A model generated the notes under the pieces. It searched no databases. It worked only from the letters and a program-made list of their open reading frames with translations, and was not told the origin of the DNA. This document shows positions 45,551-56,824 of a stretch of 64,000 nucleotides of DNA, piece by piece (position 1 is the stretch's first letter; the number at the start of each line of letters is the position of its first letter). The stretch covers positions 40,427,514 through 40,491,513 of the forward strand of contig OY829537.1 of assembly GCA_963691705.1 (NCBI GenBank), written 5' to 3'. The stretch is from Viola odorata. Lineage: Eukaryota; Streptophyta; Magnoliopsida; Malpighiales; Violaceae. A program made the translations under genes and the position numbers.

Positions 45551-47513
45551 CATCATGAAGGGAAGAACTTCGTATATGAGAGGCGTCAATCTTCAATTTT
45601 AACCCATCAATTTGCTGAGGTGAAGGAAGACAACTCGTGCCCTTCTCTCTCCTTGTAAGGTAAGGGTCAACTCAAGTTAGAAAGTCCCCAACCTTCAACT
45701 TCAATAGAGCAACATCAAATATAAAGACATCCTTGATGACCTCCTCAAGAATAGAAGACTTCCTTTCCGACCAAGCCTTTAAATTTGAAAAGCCACCACT
45801 AAGAGCAACCTGGAACTCCTTCCTAAGAAAACCAGAAATCCCATGAACAATAAAAGATCTGCATAAAGCAAGTTCCTTGGAACTGATGGCTGGACTAGGA
45901 CAGATAAATTTTGTGGGCATCGACTTTTGAACACTCACAACCGACTGATGTAAGCTAGGATGATGAGCAAAAGAAGCAACGACACTCGTAGGAGACTCTC
46001 TTATCTTCAACAAATCCACCTCTTTTTCTTCATCTGTAGGAAGAACGCCTCCATCTATGGTGCTAGGGAAATTGATGTCGTTAAAAGCATTCATGGAAGC
46101 ACCGACATCATCTTCATCAAAACTATTCAGTGCTTCAATCTTATCTTGATCGACATCTGAGTCAGGACGAGAATTAGGGTTCAAAGCATCACTTGTGACT
46201 ACACAAATTTCAGGAAATGCTAGAAGAAAGTAAACATAAGCCTTATGAGAAAAGCTAAAATAAATGGAGAATAAACTGGTAGATACCTTCATTCCCAGGT
46301 TCGATGGGCACCCCACCATCTTTAGCAAGTCCACAATCCTTTTGAGGGGTACTCTTCTTGGATAACATTATCTTTAAACTGGTAGATACCAACATTCTTT
46401 CAGTTGTTATTCCTCACGAGAGCACACTATGAAAAGACTAATGATATCGGCAGAGAAGAGTTCAAAGGAAAAGCTAGAAAAAAAATGATAACATACCTGA
46501 TCCTCATTATCTTCATCATCACTGTGCAAGACCTCCTTTCCGCGAGACTTGCGAGCAACATGTTTTGTCCTTTTCCATCCTATAGCGTCATCAAGAGAAG
46601 GCTCGACAATCGCACTAGAAAGAGGTCCTTTTAAAGGAGCATCTTTGTCATCTTAGACGTGTTGTTCCTTAAAACCTTTGACCCAAATCCATCTCTCTCT
46701 TAACGATATCTTCCTAAGTCTCTAGACTTGGAATTATCATTCCTCGGGAGATCTTTTAGAGAAGTCTTCCCCTTGGATCCACTACTGCTCTTAGGCAATC
46801 TTTCAGCCAAAGGGAGGAGCTCGTAGTCAGGACCTTTACTAGACTGTAACAAAATAATAGAGATACTATCTAAAATATCAGCTGACCCTCTAGTACACCA
46901 TGATACGTAAGTATCAATACGTTCGAGTTGAATGTTGGGGCTAGGTAGTGGAATAGTGAAAGATGGGCCGCTACAGATTCATGTCAAAGACAGCCAGTAA
47001 GAAAGATGAGCATGAGAGTTGAGCTTGTCTTCGGACAAAGCTATGGATCTTGGAAGGCTTTGTCTATACCTTTATTGCCTTGCAAAATGATGGGGGTAAT
47101 ACCACTCCAAGATCTAGAACGTCCTATTTAAAAGAGAAAGTCACCCCGGGCAAATGCTCACCATAAATTTGAGAAATTCAGTCAAGAGTGTCCCGTCATC
47201 TTTATACATACCAGAAGGTGAAGGAAGATGGACAAGGATCCAACAAAAATTGGCAACATCTCGAATAATTTCTCTCCCATCAACAAACCCAACTTCCCAT
47301 GGAAAATAAGCATTTGCTGAACCTCCATACCTACGGATGATAGGTCACCCATATTTGTCGTCAACATGTAAGTATATACCTCGCATAAAATAGGTATCCG
47401 CCCAAGCATAGAGAAAATGATCCGGGAAGGAAGTAGGGACCAAACCAAGCTCTCCTCTATCATTCACGTTAGCAGTCTGACTCAATCCTCTGTAAATCAT
47501 GCCAAGTATGGGA
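45551..47513 (-). pseudogene. Plant-mobile-domain-like gene fragment
   Basis: Minus-strand exon-like pieces: 47460-47160 (GLVPTSFPDHFLYAWADTYF, YFPWEVGFVDGREIIRDVAN), about 47120-47050 (WYYPHHFARQ), 46660-46496 (charged, HVARKSRGKEVLHSDDED, ending at a donor CAG|GTATGT), and 46222-45672 (acidic, then LCRSFIVHG and LRKEFQVALSGG), the last entered by a good acceptor TTTCTTCTAG. The RFARQFG-like motif and the layout suggest the plant mobile domain family (MAIN/PMD-like proteins, often carried by transposons). Several stops and gaps show it is broken. The assignment is by eye. Confidence 0.45.
46222..46322 (-). other. Intron-like segment in the PMD-like fragment
   Basis: A donor AAG|GTATCTACC near 46290 and an acceptor TTTCTTCTAG near 46222 bound about 70 bases. 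The sequence ggtatctaccagttta is repeated about 95 bases upstream (near 46386), which suggests a small local duplication. Confidence 0.4.
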
Positions 47514-48656
47514 TGATACGATCCTGAGTACCACAGGCCCGATCACCCGCTCAAGGTCCCGAACCAGCCCTAGAGTAGTAGCTGCAAACCTCCCTTTGCC
47601 GCCCACGGGCCCGATCACCCGTTCAAGAGCCCGAGCCTTGCAGGTGAGGCTCAGCAGCCTCATCCACATGGAACTGAAGACACAGACATCCTTGGAGGAA
47701 GCCAACCTGCACACGCCCCAACCGCGCCTTGTAACCCTAATCCGCACCGCGTCCACGCCTACGGATGGGCTACACATGGCCACCTCGGACCTTTAGGTCC
47801 ACCAGCGCCCTTCTCTAATTTTTGACCAGGCCATGATCATTTATAATATAAGAGAGGATTCCAGGCCAAGAATCAGGAGAAACGCTCGAAGGATTTGGGA
47901 CAGGCCCAAATCACAAGCCCGCATTAGACAGCGAAAGCCACTGCCGAGCCTTTTGACGTTTGGAGCATATTTCCTCGCACAATATTCCTCCCAGAACTTC
48001 ATATATATTTTAGGAAGGTTCCCTAGAAGTTTCAGGGGGAACTCTCTAGGGAATAAGGAAAACGCCTTGTTTCCTTAAAACGTGATCCGGCAGACCCGCA
48101 AGCAAAGCCACTTGGGCCTTTTGACCTAAACGGTGGCGCCTGCACTTCTATCCTATTTAGTAGACTTTATTTATATTATTTTAGGGTTTCAAAACTTATT
48201 TGGAAGGGTGGCTTGTTGCCATTTTCGTTTAAGTCATTATTTAGAAACTAAACTAGTTTCCATTTTTGGAATTAGGGTTTAGTGCTTCTTTACAAAGGAG
48301 CCGCCCATGTTATTTTTTAGTTAGACTATTTTTATAATTGAAAGCAAATTTATTTGGATCTTAATCCACTTATTCTTGATGAACCTTGCAACTAATTGAG
48401 TTTCGTGCATTCGATTAGCTTGTCAAGTAAAACTTGAAAGCACTATCTATTGAGTCATTCATCTTTGGAGTGCCGTGGACACCTTACCACAGAGATTCAT
48501 CGGTTTGACACAAGAACCTCAAGGGATTCGGCGTGGAGTGCCAACGACACCTTACCTTGGAGATTCACGTGCTTTCTTCGAGTTAAATTTCGCATTGAAG
48601 CCCTCGTCGCTGGACAACGATCGAAAGAGAGCATTCTAGCACTAAGGAACGCATCA
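47514..48656 (+). repeat. 5' LTR of element C
   Basis: 1143 bp, TGATACGATCCTGAG...GGAACGCATCA. It carries the LTR-encoded tail (PPTGPITRSRARALQVRL, 47596-47796), which in a 3' LTR would end the polyprotein. The segment gggcccgatcacccg is present twice (about 47539 and 47608). Confidence 0.85.
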
Positions 48657-48675
48657 GTTGGTAGCGGAGCTCAGC
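48657..48675 (+). other. Primer binding site of element C
   Basis: gTTGGTAGCGGAGCtcagc directly follows the LTR end CATCA, the same variant site as in A, B, D and E1. Confidence 0.8.
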
Positions 48676-49420
48676 TGTCCCGACTTGGTAAATCTATCCC
48701 TTTAATTATTATGTTTTCTTTGTTAGAATTGGTCTTCCTTCATTCTCTTCTACACCAATTCTCTTGCGTGCTGTGTTAGTTGTTTTGCGTCAATTTGCGT
48801 CTTGTGTGTGTGCAATTAGTGTGCAAATCATCTCAATGATTTGTAGGTCTTTATTTGTGTCAAAAAAAATCAGTCCCCAAAGTGTCTTACTTAATTTGTG
48901 TTTTCTGTTCCATTGAATTTCAACAAAAAAAAAGAAGAAAGAAGTGAAACAATTTCGTCAAAAACAGAATAGGGGCAAAATCAGTACCATTCAAAAAAAA
49001 TGGGGGGAACTTCAGAATCAAATACTAGAGTGAATTTTTGACTCATAGCAAAAAGAATCATTGGATTTCGAATTGGGAATCAAAAGTTGTGGCAAAAACA
49101 AGTTTCAAAACCCTAATCGCATGCCATTAGCGTTTTTGAGTTTGTAAACTGACTCAATCCGTTTATTTTGAGCTTTTCCCTGATTCCATTGCTGTTGTAC
49201 CTTTCTACTCTGTGGTATACTTGATTGGTTTATTGATCTTTGCAATTGATTTGAGTATATTACCTTAAAATTTCTTTCTACACTAGTTTTCTTTGTGTGT
49301 CTCTTTGGAAGCTTTTTCTTGAAAATTCTTCGAGTCGGTTCATCTTGAACTACGGATCTGGACAATTTGCTTTGAGATATTTTTTGAGATTAATAGAGAG
49401 ACAAACATGAGAGTAAACAC

Positions 49421-49482
49421 GTGAGGGAGTTGTTAGTTTTAGGCAATTTTACGCTTGGAAAATTTTCTGTTTTGAATTTCAG
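49421..49482 (+). promoter_or_regulatory. Conserved gag leader with intron-like ends (element C)
   Basis: acATGAGAGTAAACAC then GTGAGGGAGT...GCAATTTTACG...TTTCAG, 62 nt from GTGAGG to CAG. An upstream ATG here would give a five-codon ORF ending at the TGA inside cacgTGAggg. The gag ATG follows at 49484. Confidence 0.5.
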
Positions 49483-49483
49483 G

Positions 49484-50596
49484 ATGTCAGGAAATCCGGA
49501 AAAGGAGGCTACAGTTATGAATGATGTAGCCAAGGCACTACAAGACATAGCAGCCCAGATCCATGATATGAAAGCTTGGAGGCAGCAGGTTGAGGCTAGG
49601 GAACGTGAGGATGTTGTTCCACCAGCACCCGGAGAACACTTTGTTCAACACCTAAACCCTAGAGTGAATCGAGAGGCCTATGCACCTACACCGAGCGACG
49701 ACCAGCGCAGTGAGCCCGAGTTAGATGGTTCTGAAAATGAGTATGAGGAGGATCCTCACATGGCGGGATTGAGGGGGTTCCAGATGCGCCGAGGAGGTGC
49801 GCATGGGCGCGACAGACACGCCTTTGGTAGGCGAGACCGTGACTTTGAACAGCCGCATCGCAAGGAGCGCGAGCGAGTTGACAATCACCTTGGAAGTGTC
49901 AAGCTCAAGGATCCACCTTTCGAAGGGAAAGATGATCCCGAGGCATACTTGACTTGGGAGCGAAAGATGGAAGCAATTTTTAAGTGTCACAACTACACGG
50001 ATGAAAAGAAAATAAGGTTAGCTTCCGTGGAGTTCTTTGGGTATGCTGCCCATTGGTGGGAGCAAGTGAATGAGGATGTGAGAGGACCCGTAACTACTTG
50101 GGAGAACATGAAGTATGTGATGAAGAGGAGGTTTGTTCCACCGTACTATCATAAGGACCAACTTCAGCATTTACAAAAGCTTACCCAAGGGTCCAAAACT
50201 GTGAATGACTATCACAACGAGTTGGAAGTTCTTTTGGCTAGGGTTAATGTGATAGAGGATGAGGATTCGAAGATGTCTAGGTTTATGAGTGGGCTGAAGT
50301 TGGACGATGCTCTCTGGGTATATAGGACAGCCTTCAAGACTCTAATCGGCATGACACCCTACCACCTCGTCTACGGCAAGCCATGTCATCTTCCCGTAGA
50401 GATTGAGCACAAAGCGTTCTGGGCCATCCGTAAGGTCAACTTGGATCTCAATGAAGCCGGGAAGCAGCGCCGACTGCAAATCCAAGAATTAGAGGAGCTC
50501 CATGATGATGCCTACAAGAACGCCCTAATCTACAAGGGAAAGACCAAAACCCATCACGATAAGTTGATCTCTCTGAAATCTTTTGAAGTCGGATAA
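49484..50596 (+). pseudogene. In-frame fusion of CRM gag to Athila integrase C-terminus
   Basis: 370 codons open from the ATG at 49484. Residues 1-271 are a CRM-type Gag: an acidic, Arg-rich N-terminal third and the core PPFEGKDDPEAYLTWERK, GYAAHWWEQVN and FMSGLK. From residue 272 the sequence is the end of an Athila-type integrase: LDDALWVYRTAFKT, GMTPYHLVYGKPCHLPVE and HHDKLI. The junction lies at about 50296-50304 (aagttgga). The parts come from two lineages. Whether the fusion is expressed is unknown; it has no zinc knuckle, protease or catalytic integrase core. The frame ends with TAA in the Athila part. Confidence 0.85.
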
Positions 50597-50830
50597 AAAG
50601 TTTTATTGTTTAATTCCCGTTTGAGTTTATTTGCAGGTAAACTTAAATCCAAATGGACTGGCCCTTACCTTGTTACTTCTGTTTTTTATCATGACGCCAT
50701 TGAGACTTAGAGTTTGGACACTGGTGTTACTTTCAAAGTTAACGGTCACAAACTCAAGCCTTTTTATAAGGGTTTCAAGCCACACACCACTAAGGAAATG
50801 ACCGTGTCTCCCCCACCTGACTTGCCCTAG
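50597..50830 (+). pseudogene. Athila integrase C-terminal end
   Basis: The frame reads GKLKSKWTGPYLVTSVF, then TFKVNGHKLKPFYKGF and stops at 50830 after PPPDLP. It has an in-frame TAG after HDAIET. This is the SH3-like integrase end typical of Athila. Confidence 0.75.
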
Positions 50831-50872
50831 AGAAAGTATTGTGAGTAGGCCTTGATGTTAACTAAGGCACTC

Positions 50873-50890
50873 CGTGGGAGGCAGCCCACG
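50873..50890 (+). other. CGTGGGAGGCAGCCCACG hairpin motif
   Basis: A perfect 6-bp stem with a 6-base loop, about 45 bases after the end of the pol frame. The Tat-type element has a related motif on the minus strand at 41926-41941. Confidence 0.75.
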
Positions 50891-51424
50891 CATCTTCTCC
50901 CCTCTTTTTTCTTTCCCTCTCTCTCTAATTTTCCTCTTATTTTTATTTCCCTTATTTTTATTTTCCTTCTTTTTATTTTCCTTCTTTTTTTCTTCCCTTC
51001 CAAATTTATGGACTAATTAATTTCTTTTTCCTTCTTTATATATATATTTACCCTTAATTATTTCCCTTATTTTATTTTTCCTTTCCCCCATTTTCACACC
51101 CATATCCCTAATTTTTCTCCCCATGATTTATTCCTTTATTTCAAAATCTCTAACTGTCAGGAACATGATTTTATTCCCTTAACAGTTCCTATCCAAACCT
51201 GACACGAACTCCATTTTTCCAGTTTGAAAAGGATTTTTTATTGTTGGGATTTGTTTCCTTTTTGTGCAAGTGAGATTTTGAGGGACCAATCACACACTAG
51301 CAGACAAACGGCTAATTTGCCATTTATTGAAAAGCTCCCACGCTTTTTCCTTCATCTCCCTCCTGACACACTCCTTACTTTCCCACTCTTCCTCTCTCCC
51401 TCCAGCGCTCCATACACTCTCCAT
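50891..51424 (+). other. Spacer between pol and the env-like gene
   Basis: Strongly pyrimidine-rich (long ttttattttcc-type runs, 50900-51110) and then mixed. No gene is seen. Confidence 0.55.
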
Positions 51425-53311
51425 GTCACATCTTCTTCCCCAAATTCCCAAATCTTTAATCTCCACCATAGGTCGCGTTAAGCAAGTCGCCCACAAATCC
51501 ACCAGACCCTTCGGTACCCACTCTGACTCTGAAATTCCACCGCTCTCACCAGCCGCTGCCACGCTTGTCTCGGTCGTAGCCACTCGACCACCCAACCCCA
51601 AATCTCCGATAACCACTCCTATTACCCCATCTGAGTAGGCGCCGGTGACAAATACCCCTGTCCTGACTACTACCCCCGCTGTTCCCACTCCATCTACATT
51701 ACACACCCACACTACCCCTCTGCCGCCTATACAACCATCACCAGTGGCCGCCAACTCCTCCTCCGGTACCTACAACTATGGCTCCGGGTCCTCTTGGAAA
51801 ACCTGCTCCGCCTCTGACAAGGACGACACAGAGGTGACCTCTACTGCACCACCCATCGCCTCCAGCATGGCGGTGGACCCACCCAGCGACATCCACATTC
51901 TTGCACCACCCACGATCGACCCTTCCACGACACTAACTGCGGATGTTGTCGACCCCGTCGACGACGATCTAATGGCGATTGATGATGAGGTGGAGATCAC
52001 CGACTCCATCCCTGCCCCCATCGATGTACCCATGAGCCAGGGTATGTCTAGTAGAGGTCGTCTGTCATCCCAGTGAGCAAGGGCAAGACCCCTGATCCGT
52101 TGACTGCTCCATCCTCCACCAGAGCACGCTCTGCCATTCCTGCACCTACTCCTTAGGTAACACCTGATCTCTCCTCTATGGGTGGATGGCTAGAGTTTCA
52201 TGATAAACACCAACTTGATAGGTTAAAGGTCTTGCATAGTAAGTTTGTTCTCCCTTGTGCTCGTCTCGATTTTGAACTGTTAGATAGGATGGGCATAGGC
52301 GCTCGTGTACACGAGCTTATCGAGAATATAGGTTGGGTTGCTCTATTCTATTTGGACCAGCCCACCTTCTTGGAGCTCAGCCATGAGTTTTTCACGATGT
52401 TCTGGTTCAATCAGGAACATCTGAAAGACAAGGGCAAGACGACCCCTACCCTTGACGCCACCCGTGTGGTCAATTTTCGTTCAGTCAATGTTTGGTCCCA
52501 TCTTTCTCTCCATGATTTCAACTATATGCTCAGTTATGTGAGTCAGTCCGATCTTAGTGCCCGTTGGTATCTAGATTCTTTCACTGCATATCCCCCTGCC
52601 TTTAACGTGGACGAGGCCTTTAAGGAGCTGACCGGTGACCCCACTATCGTGCACAACTCCCATTTCTCCAAAGGCCACGAGATCCTTGACCCCTCCTTGT
52701 GCATCTTGCATAGGTACCTGGCCCTTACCTTTGCCGGTAAGATTAATTCGTCGGGCCAACTATCCGTGCAAGAGGTATTTTTCTTGTGGTGTATGTTATA
52801 CGGGCATCGTGTCAATTTGGGGTATTGGGTTGCATCCGAGTTGACAGCTATTGTCAACAACAATAGGAGTCCTATCTTAGGTTCCCTCATTACTTCCATA
52901 GTTGTTAATTCTAGAAATTTCATTACTACTGACTATAACCTGTATTGCCCTGTTGATTTTAAATTATTAGACCTCCGTACCCTTGATGGTATGGGGAATT
53001 TTAACCTCATGGATCAAGTTTTACAGTTTAGTACAGGATGCACCCTAGCAAAGGATAGAGTTTTTGAAGCTACACACGGTGGACGCTTCATTTTCCCAGA
53101 CCTTGCCCAAGAAACTCAAGCGTAATATGCCTCTACCCGTCGCATCCCAAATGGATCTGCCCCATCCTCATCCACCACCCCAGCGCCAGCCATCATTGAT
53201 CTCACCGCCGCCATTAGGGAGAACAGCATCTTGAACCACCACATCGTTGACCTCCTCCATACCTTACCCCTGAAAATTGCTCGCGCCCTACAGCAACCTT
53301 CTAGCCCTTGA
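51425..53311 (+). pseudogene. Athila env-like / ORF1-type gene
   Basis: The first part (51425-52076) is rich in Pro, Thr and Ser (TTPAVPTPSTLHTHTTPLPP) and acidic towards its end. It has a TAG at 51636-51638. The second part, in another phase, is open for 315 codons at 52178-53125: WLEFHDKHQLDRLKVLHS, SVNVWSHLSLHDFNYML, ELTGDPTIVHNSHFSKG and VQEVFFLWCMLYGHRVNLG. This is the pattern of the domain found after pol in Athila elements (ATHILA ORF-1/env-like). It stops at a TAA; the same phase continues to 53311. No signal peptide or clear membrane segment is visible. The role of this product is not known. Confidence 0.65.
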
Positions 53312-53864
53312 TCCCCCCCCCAAAACTATTTTTGCTTTCGGGCTAGTTTTGTACTCTATTTTACCTTTGGACATCTTCTCTTTTCGTACTCTCTCTTTAT
53401 TTTTCTTTTGCCCTTGTCTATGTTTGTGTGACTCCCTCACATTGAGGACAATAGGCAGCCTAAGTGTGGAGGAGGTTTTATGTGTTTGCATGACTGCATG
53501 TTTTCAAATTATATTATCTGCCTGCTTGCGCATTCTGTTTGCATGACTGTTTGCTTTGTGATGTTTTGGGAAACTTTCTAAAAATCTCAGATTTTTCTTC
53601 ACTTCTAGGATTGCACATAGATTTACTCACCATGCCACTTACAGACTGCCACTGTTTTATAATCCCTAGCACAGACACGCTTTTGAACTCCTGCATATGA
53701 AACAAATCTGTCTACCACTGCATCTATGCCTGATCATGTATGACTCTGTCTGTCTACTCTTATTACCACATCTAGGCCTAGATATTAGCGATCGCTAAAT
53801 ACACCTTGCAAGCACATTGGGGCCCATGCCATTATTCGTTTTGAGTGAATGAATGTATAGCTAG
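53312..53864 (+). other. Athila spacer before element D
   Basis: Non-coding, T-rich, with tgaggacaataggcagcctaagtgtggaggaggtttta (about 53440-53480), a segment typical of Athila spacers. It resumes after element D at 61613. Confidence 0.5.
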
Positions 53865-54810
53865 TGATACGAGCCTGAGTAGGAGCCCAGCCGCACCTAC
53901 CGCATCCGTGCCCTTGCCGCCCGTAGGAGCCATCACACGCTCTCGCGCAAGGACACCTACCGCATCCGTGCCCTTACCGCCCGCCGGAGCCATCACACGC
54001 TCTCGCGCAAGGACCCTGCAAGCGAGGCTAAGCTCTCTGATCCATGCGGATCTGAAGGCTGAAGCCTCACTGGAGTCAGCCATCCTACGCGCACCCCAGC
54101 CGCGCCTTGTCTCGCTCGTGTGCGCTGCACCCGAGCCCGCACCGAGGCCACCTTGGGCCAAGTCGGACCTCTAGCCCAAACTTTGATGTAAGAAAGATTC
54201 TAGCAAGATAGAAGTTATTTATAATTCACCAAGAGAGCCCTTGCCAAGTTTCAGCCCAATCGCACATAGGGTTAGAGAGAACGCATCACTTCAAAAGTAT
54301 CATACTGCCAGCGAAAGCCACCGTCGAGCCTTTTGACGATCGACGAATATTTGCTCGAGCCATCTTCTGACAGTTATTAGATACATGTCTTGTGAGTATC
54401 CTGTCCACTTTTCATCCAGTTCTCCCAAGGGATTTGAGAGAACGCCTTGTTCTTCTTCGACTGCGCAGGAATAAAGCCCAACGGGCTGCCAACGGATCCG
54501 ATCTGAGTCTTTGGTCATTCCGACCGACCTTGAACTCGTCCAGATCATTGGCTTGACTTTATTTTAAGTTGTTTGACTTTATTTATCCAGGTGGATTTTA
54601 TTTTAGTTAATTAGGAGCGCTTTTAAGTAGTTAAGCGCAAGTAAACTTCTTAATTAGGGTTTTGCGCATCTCTTTTCTTATAAAGAGCATGGCGCTGCTA
54701 TTGCACTTAGGAGGGTTGGAGTTTCCGACGAGTTACTTTTCCGCATTCAAATCCTTGTCGCTGAGCAACGATCCAACAATTGGAAGGTTTCCGAATTAGG
54801 AACCACATCA
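53865..54810 (+). repeat. 5' LTR of element D, with a 231-bp deletion
   Basis: TGATACGAGCCTGAG...GGAACCACATCA. It lacks the bases that lie at 61270-61500 in the 3' LTR; the break is at ctattg, and tattg occurs at both ends of the lost part. TATAAAG lies at 54679-54685. Two 75-bp tandem copies (acctaccgcatccgtgccc...) start at about 53896. Confidence 0.92.
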
Positions 54811-54824
54811 GCTGGTAGCGGAGC
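54811..54824 (+). other. Primer binding site of element D
   Basis: gCTGGTAGCGGAGCa follows the LTR end CATCA. Confidence 0.8.
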
Positions 54825-55583
54825 AAAGGCTGCTCACCGAATAGGTATCTATCCTTTTAATTATTGTTTTCGTTTGTTGAGATTGGTTTCCTTGATTTCC
54901 TTAGCCAAATCTATACCAATCTTGTTTGTTTTCCCGTTTGTGTTAGGAGTCGAAACTAGTAACTAGTTGCGTCTTGTTAGGTATCAAATCAAGCCCTTTG
55001 ATTTGCTATCTTCTTTGAGTCATAAAACAGAAAAGAAAGTTCCACAAAGTGTCAGTTTATTTTGTTTCAAGTATTTGCAATTTCTATTTACAAAAAAAAA
55101 AAAAAAAAGAAAGAACACAAATTCGCACAAAAACAGAACAGAAAGCGAATTCTAAATTTTCAGTGTGTTAACAAAAGAGGAACCTTGCGATCAAAACAGA
55201 ATCAAAATCAGCAAGAAAAGAGTGTTCCAACGCAACAAGAATCATAGAAAACGGAGTTGTAAATCAAAAGTTATCAAAGAAACAAATCGGACACCAAAAA
55301 CCCTAGTTCTAAAACAAATGCGAACTAGTTCAAATATCTTGTCTTTCTTTGAGCTCTTGTGATACATGACCTATCTATTCTGTGCTATAATTGATTGATT
55401 AGCTGATAAAATAATCTTCAATTATACCCCATCTATATTCTTTCCAAGCTAGAGTTTTCTTTGCAAATTATTGGAAGCGTTCCTTGACATTCTTTGAGTC
55501 TACGGATCTTGGATTGATTGGAGCAGATTTTCAGAGTGATTTGTGAGCGCATTAGAGTGATTTAAACATGAGGGTTTAAACAC

Positions 55584-55645
55584 GTGAGGGAGTGTTAGAT
55601 AGGGTAATTTTACGCTTGTTCTTTGTTGGTTGTTTGTGATTTCAG
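55584..55645 (+). promoter_or_regulatory. Conserved gag leader with intron-like ends (element D)
   Basis: GTGAGGGAGTGTTAG...GTAATTTTACG...TTTCAG, 62 nt, directly followed by the gag ATG at 55646. An upstream ATG (acATGAGGGTTTAA) gives a three-codon ORF. Confidence 0.5.
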
Positions 55646-56824
55646 ATGTCGGACCATTCAGCCAAGAGCACAGGGACGAACGAAGAAATACGCACACTAT
55701 TGCACAATCTCAACCAGAGATTTGACGCAATAGACGCATGGCGAGTAGAAATGGAAAGGGAAAAGGAAGCAGCTGCAAACGCTGCAAAACAGCACCCCAC
55801 TCAGTTCCAACAAGTCCTAAACCCTAAGAGTTCCCCGTACGCCTATGGTATGCCACCATCCGGAGATGGATTAAACCCTACTGGCCGAGTCGCTAGGAGG
55901 ATGACTAGGAATGCACCTCGCGGAGAGGAGGATTATGAGGAGGATGATCCCGGACCCAATCCCGATGGGTACGAGGAGGGGCCTGAGTATGAGGAGGAGG
56001 AGGAAAGACCTAGATATAGGAGACCTCCACCAAGGCAACCTAGGGGAGAGGCCGGAGGCGAGGAACGCCTAGTAGGAATTAAACTTAAGGTTCCCGCATT
56101 CGAAGGGAAAGAAGATCCTGAAGCGTTCTTTACTTGGGAACGCAAGATGAGGGCCATTTTCTTGTGCCACAATTACTCAGAGGAGAAGAAGGTTAGGATT
56201 GCCTCTGTAGAGTTCTTTGGGTATGCTGCCCATTGGTGGGATCAGCTACACATCACTAGGCAACGAGTAGGCGCAGGTCCAATTGATACTTGGGATGAGA
56301 TGACTAGGGTTATGAAGGAACGATTTGTTCCCCGATACTTCCACCGAAGTCTCCATGCAAAATTGCAGACCCTTAACCAAGGATCGAAGAGTGTTAATGA
56401 GTACTACAACGAGATGGAGATGGCCATGGCACGAGTGCAATCGGTAGAGACCGAAGATGCCACCATGGCACGGTTCTTGAGTGGATTGAACAAAGAGATT
56501 GCTAATACCGTTGAGGTTATGCAATACCGAACCATCGAGGACCTCCTTCACCTTGCTATTATGGTAGAGAAATAGAAGAGGTTCCACAGCCCAAACACCA
56601 CCCCAATTACTGCCCAAAACCCAAAGCCAACACCTTGGAAGAAACCTTGGAACAAACCTACCAATTTCACCAAAACACCACCAAAAGTAATACCCCCAAA
56701 CTACAACCCTAAAGGCCCAAACACCACACCTTTTACACCAAAACCTACTGCCCAAAACCCCCAAACCACTGACCGCCAACCATCACGGGAGATAGTTTGT
56801 TTTAAGTGCAATGGTCGTGGCCAT
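55646..56824 (+). pseudogene. gag of element D
   Basis: 309 codons from the ATG to a TAG at 56573-56575 and then the same phase to the zinc knuckle. An acidic and Pro-rich N-terminal region is followed by the core VPAFEGKEDPEAFFTWERKM, GYAAHWWDQL, MKERFVPRYF, LNQGSKSV and FLSGLNKEIANTVE. After the TAG comes a Pro/Thr/Asn/Lys-rich linker and CFKCNGRGHMQREC, a CCHC knuckle at about 56799-56840. The TAG follows EK in MVEK.KRF, where Gln is the likely original. Confidence 0.88.

Larger units (their letters stand above)
47514..50296 (+). mobile_element. Element C: 5' part of a CRM-lineage retrotransposon
   Basis: A full 5' LTR (47514-48656), primer binding site, leader and about 270 codons of gag are present. 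At about 50296-50304 the sequence changes to Athila integrase. Protease, RT, integrase and the 3' LTR of C are absent from the window. Confidence 0.85.

Noticed and set aside
36845..45555. Clean target duplication of the Tat-type element
   Set aside because: Flanks catat and catca match in only the first three bases, so I do not claim a duplication.
47469..47783. Minus-strand ORF in the LTR of element C
   Set aside because: Antisense of the LTR-encoded tail; the same kind of antisense frame appears in the LTRs of D.
51290..51754. Minus-strand Gly/Val-rich ORF
   Set aside because: Shadow of the Pro/Thr-rich env-like gene on the plus strand.
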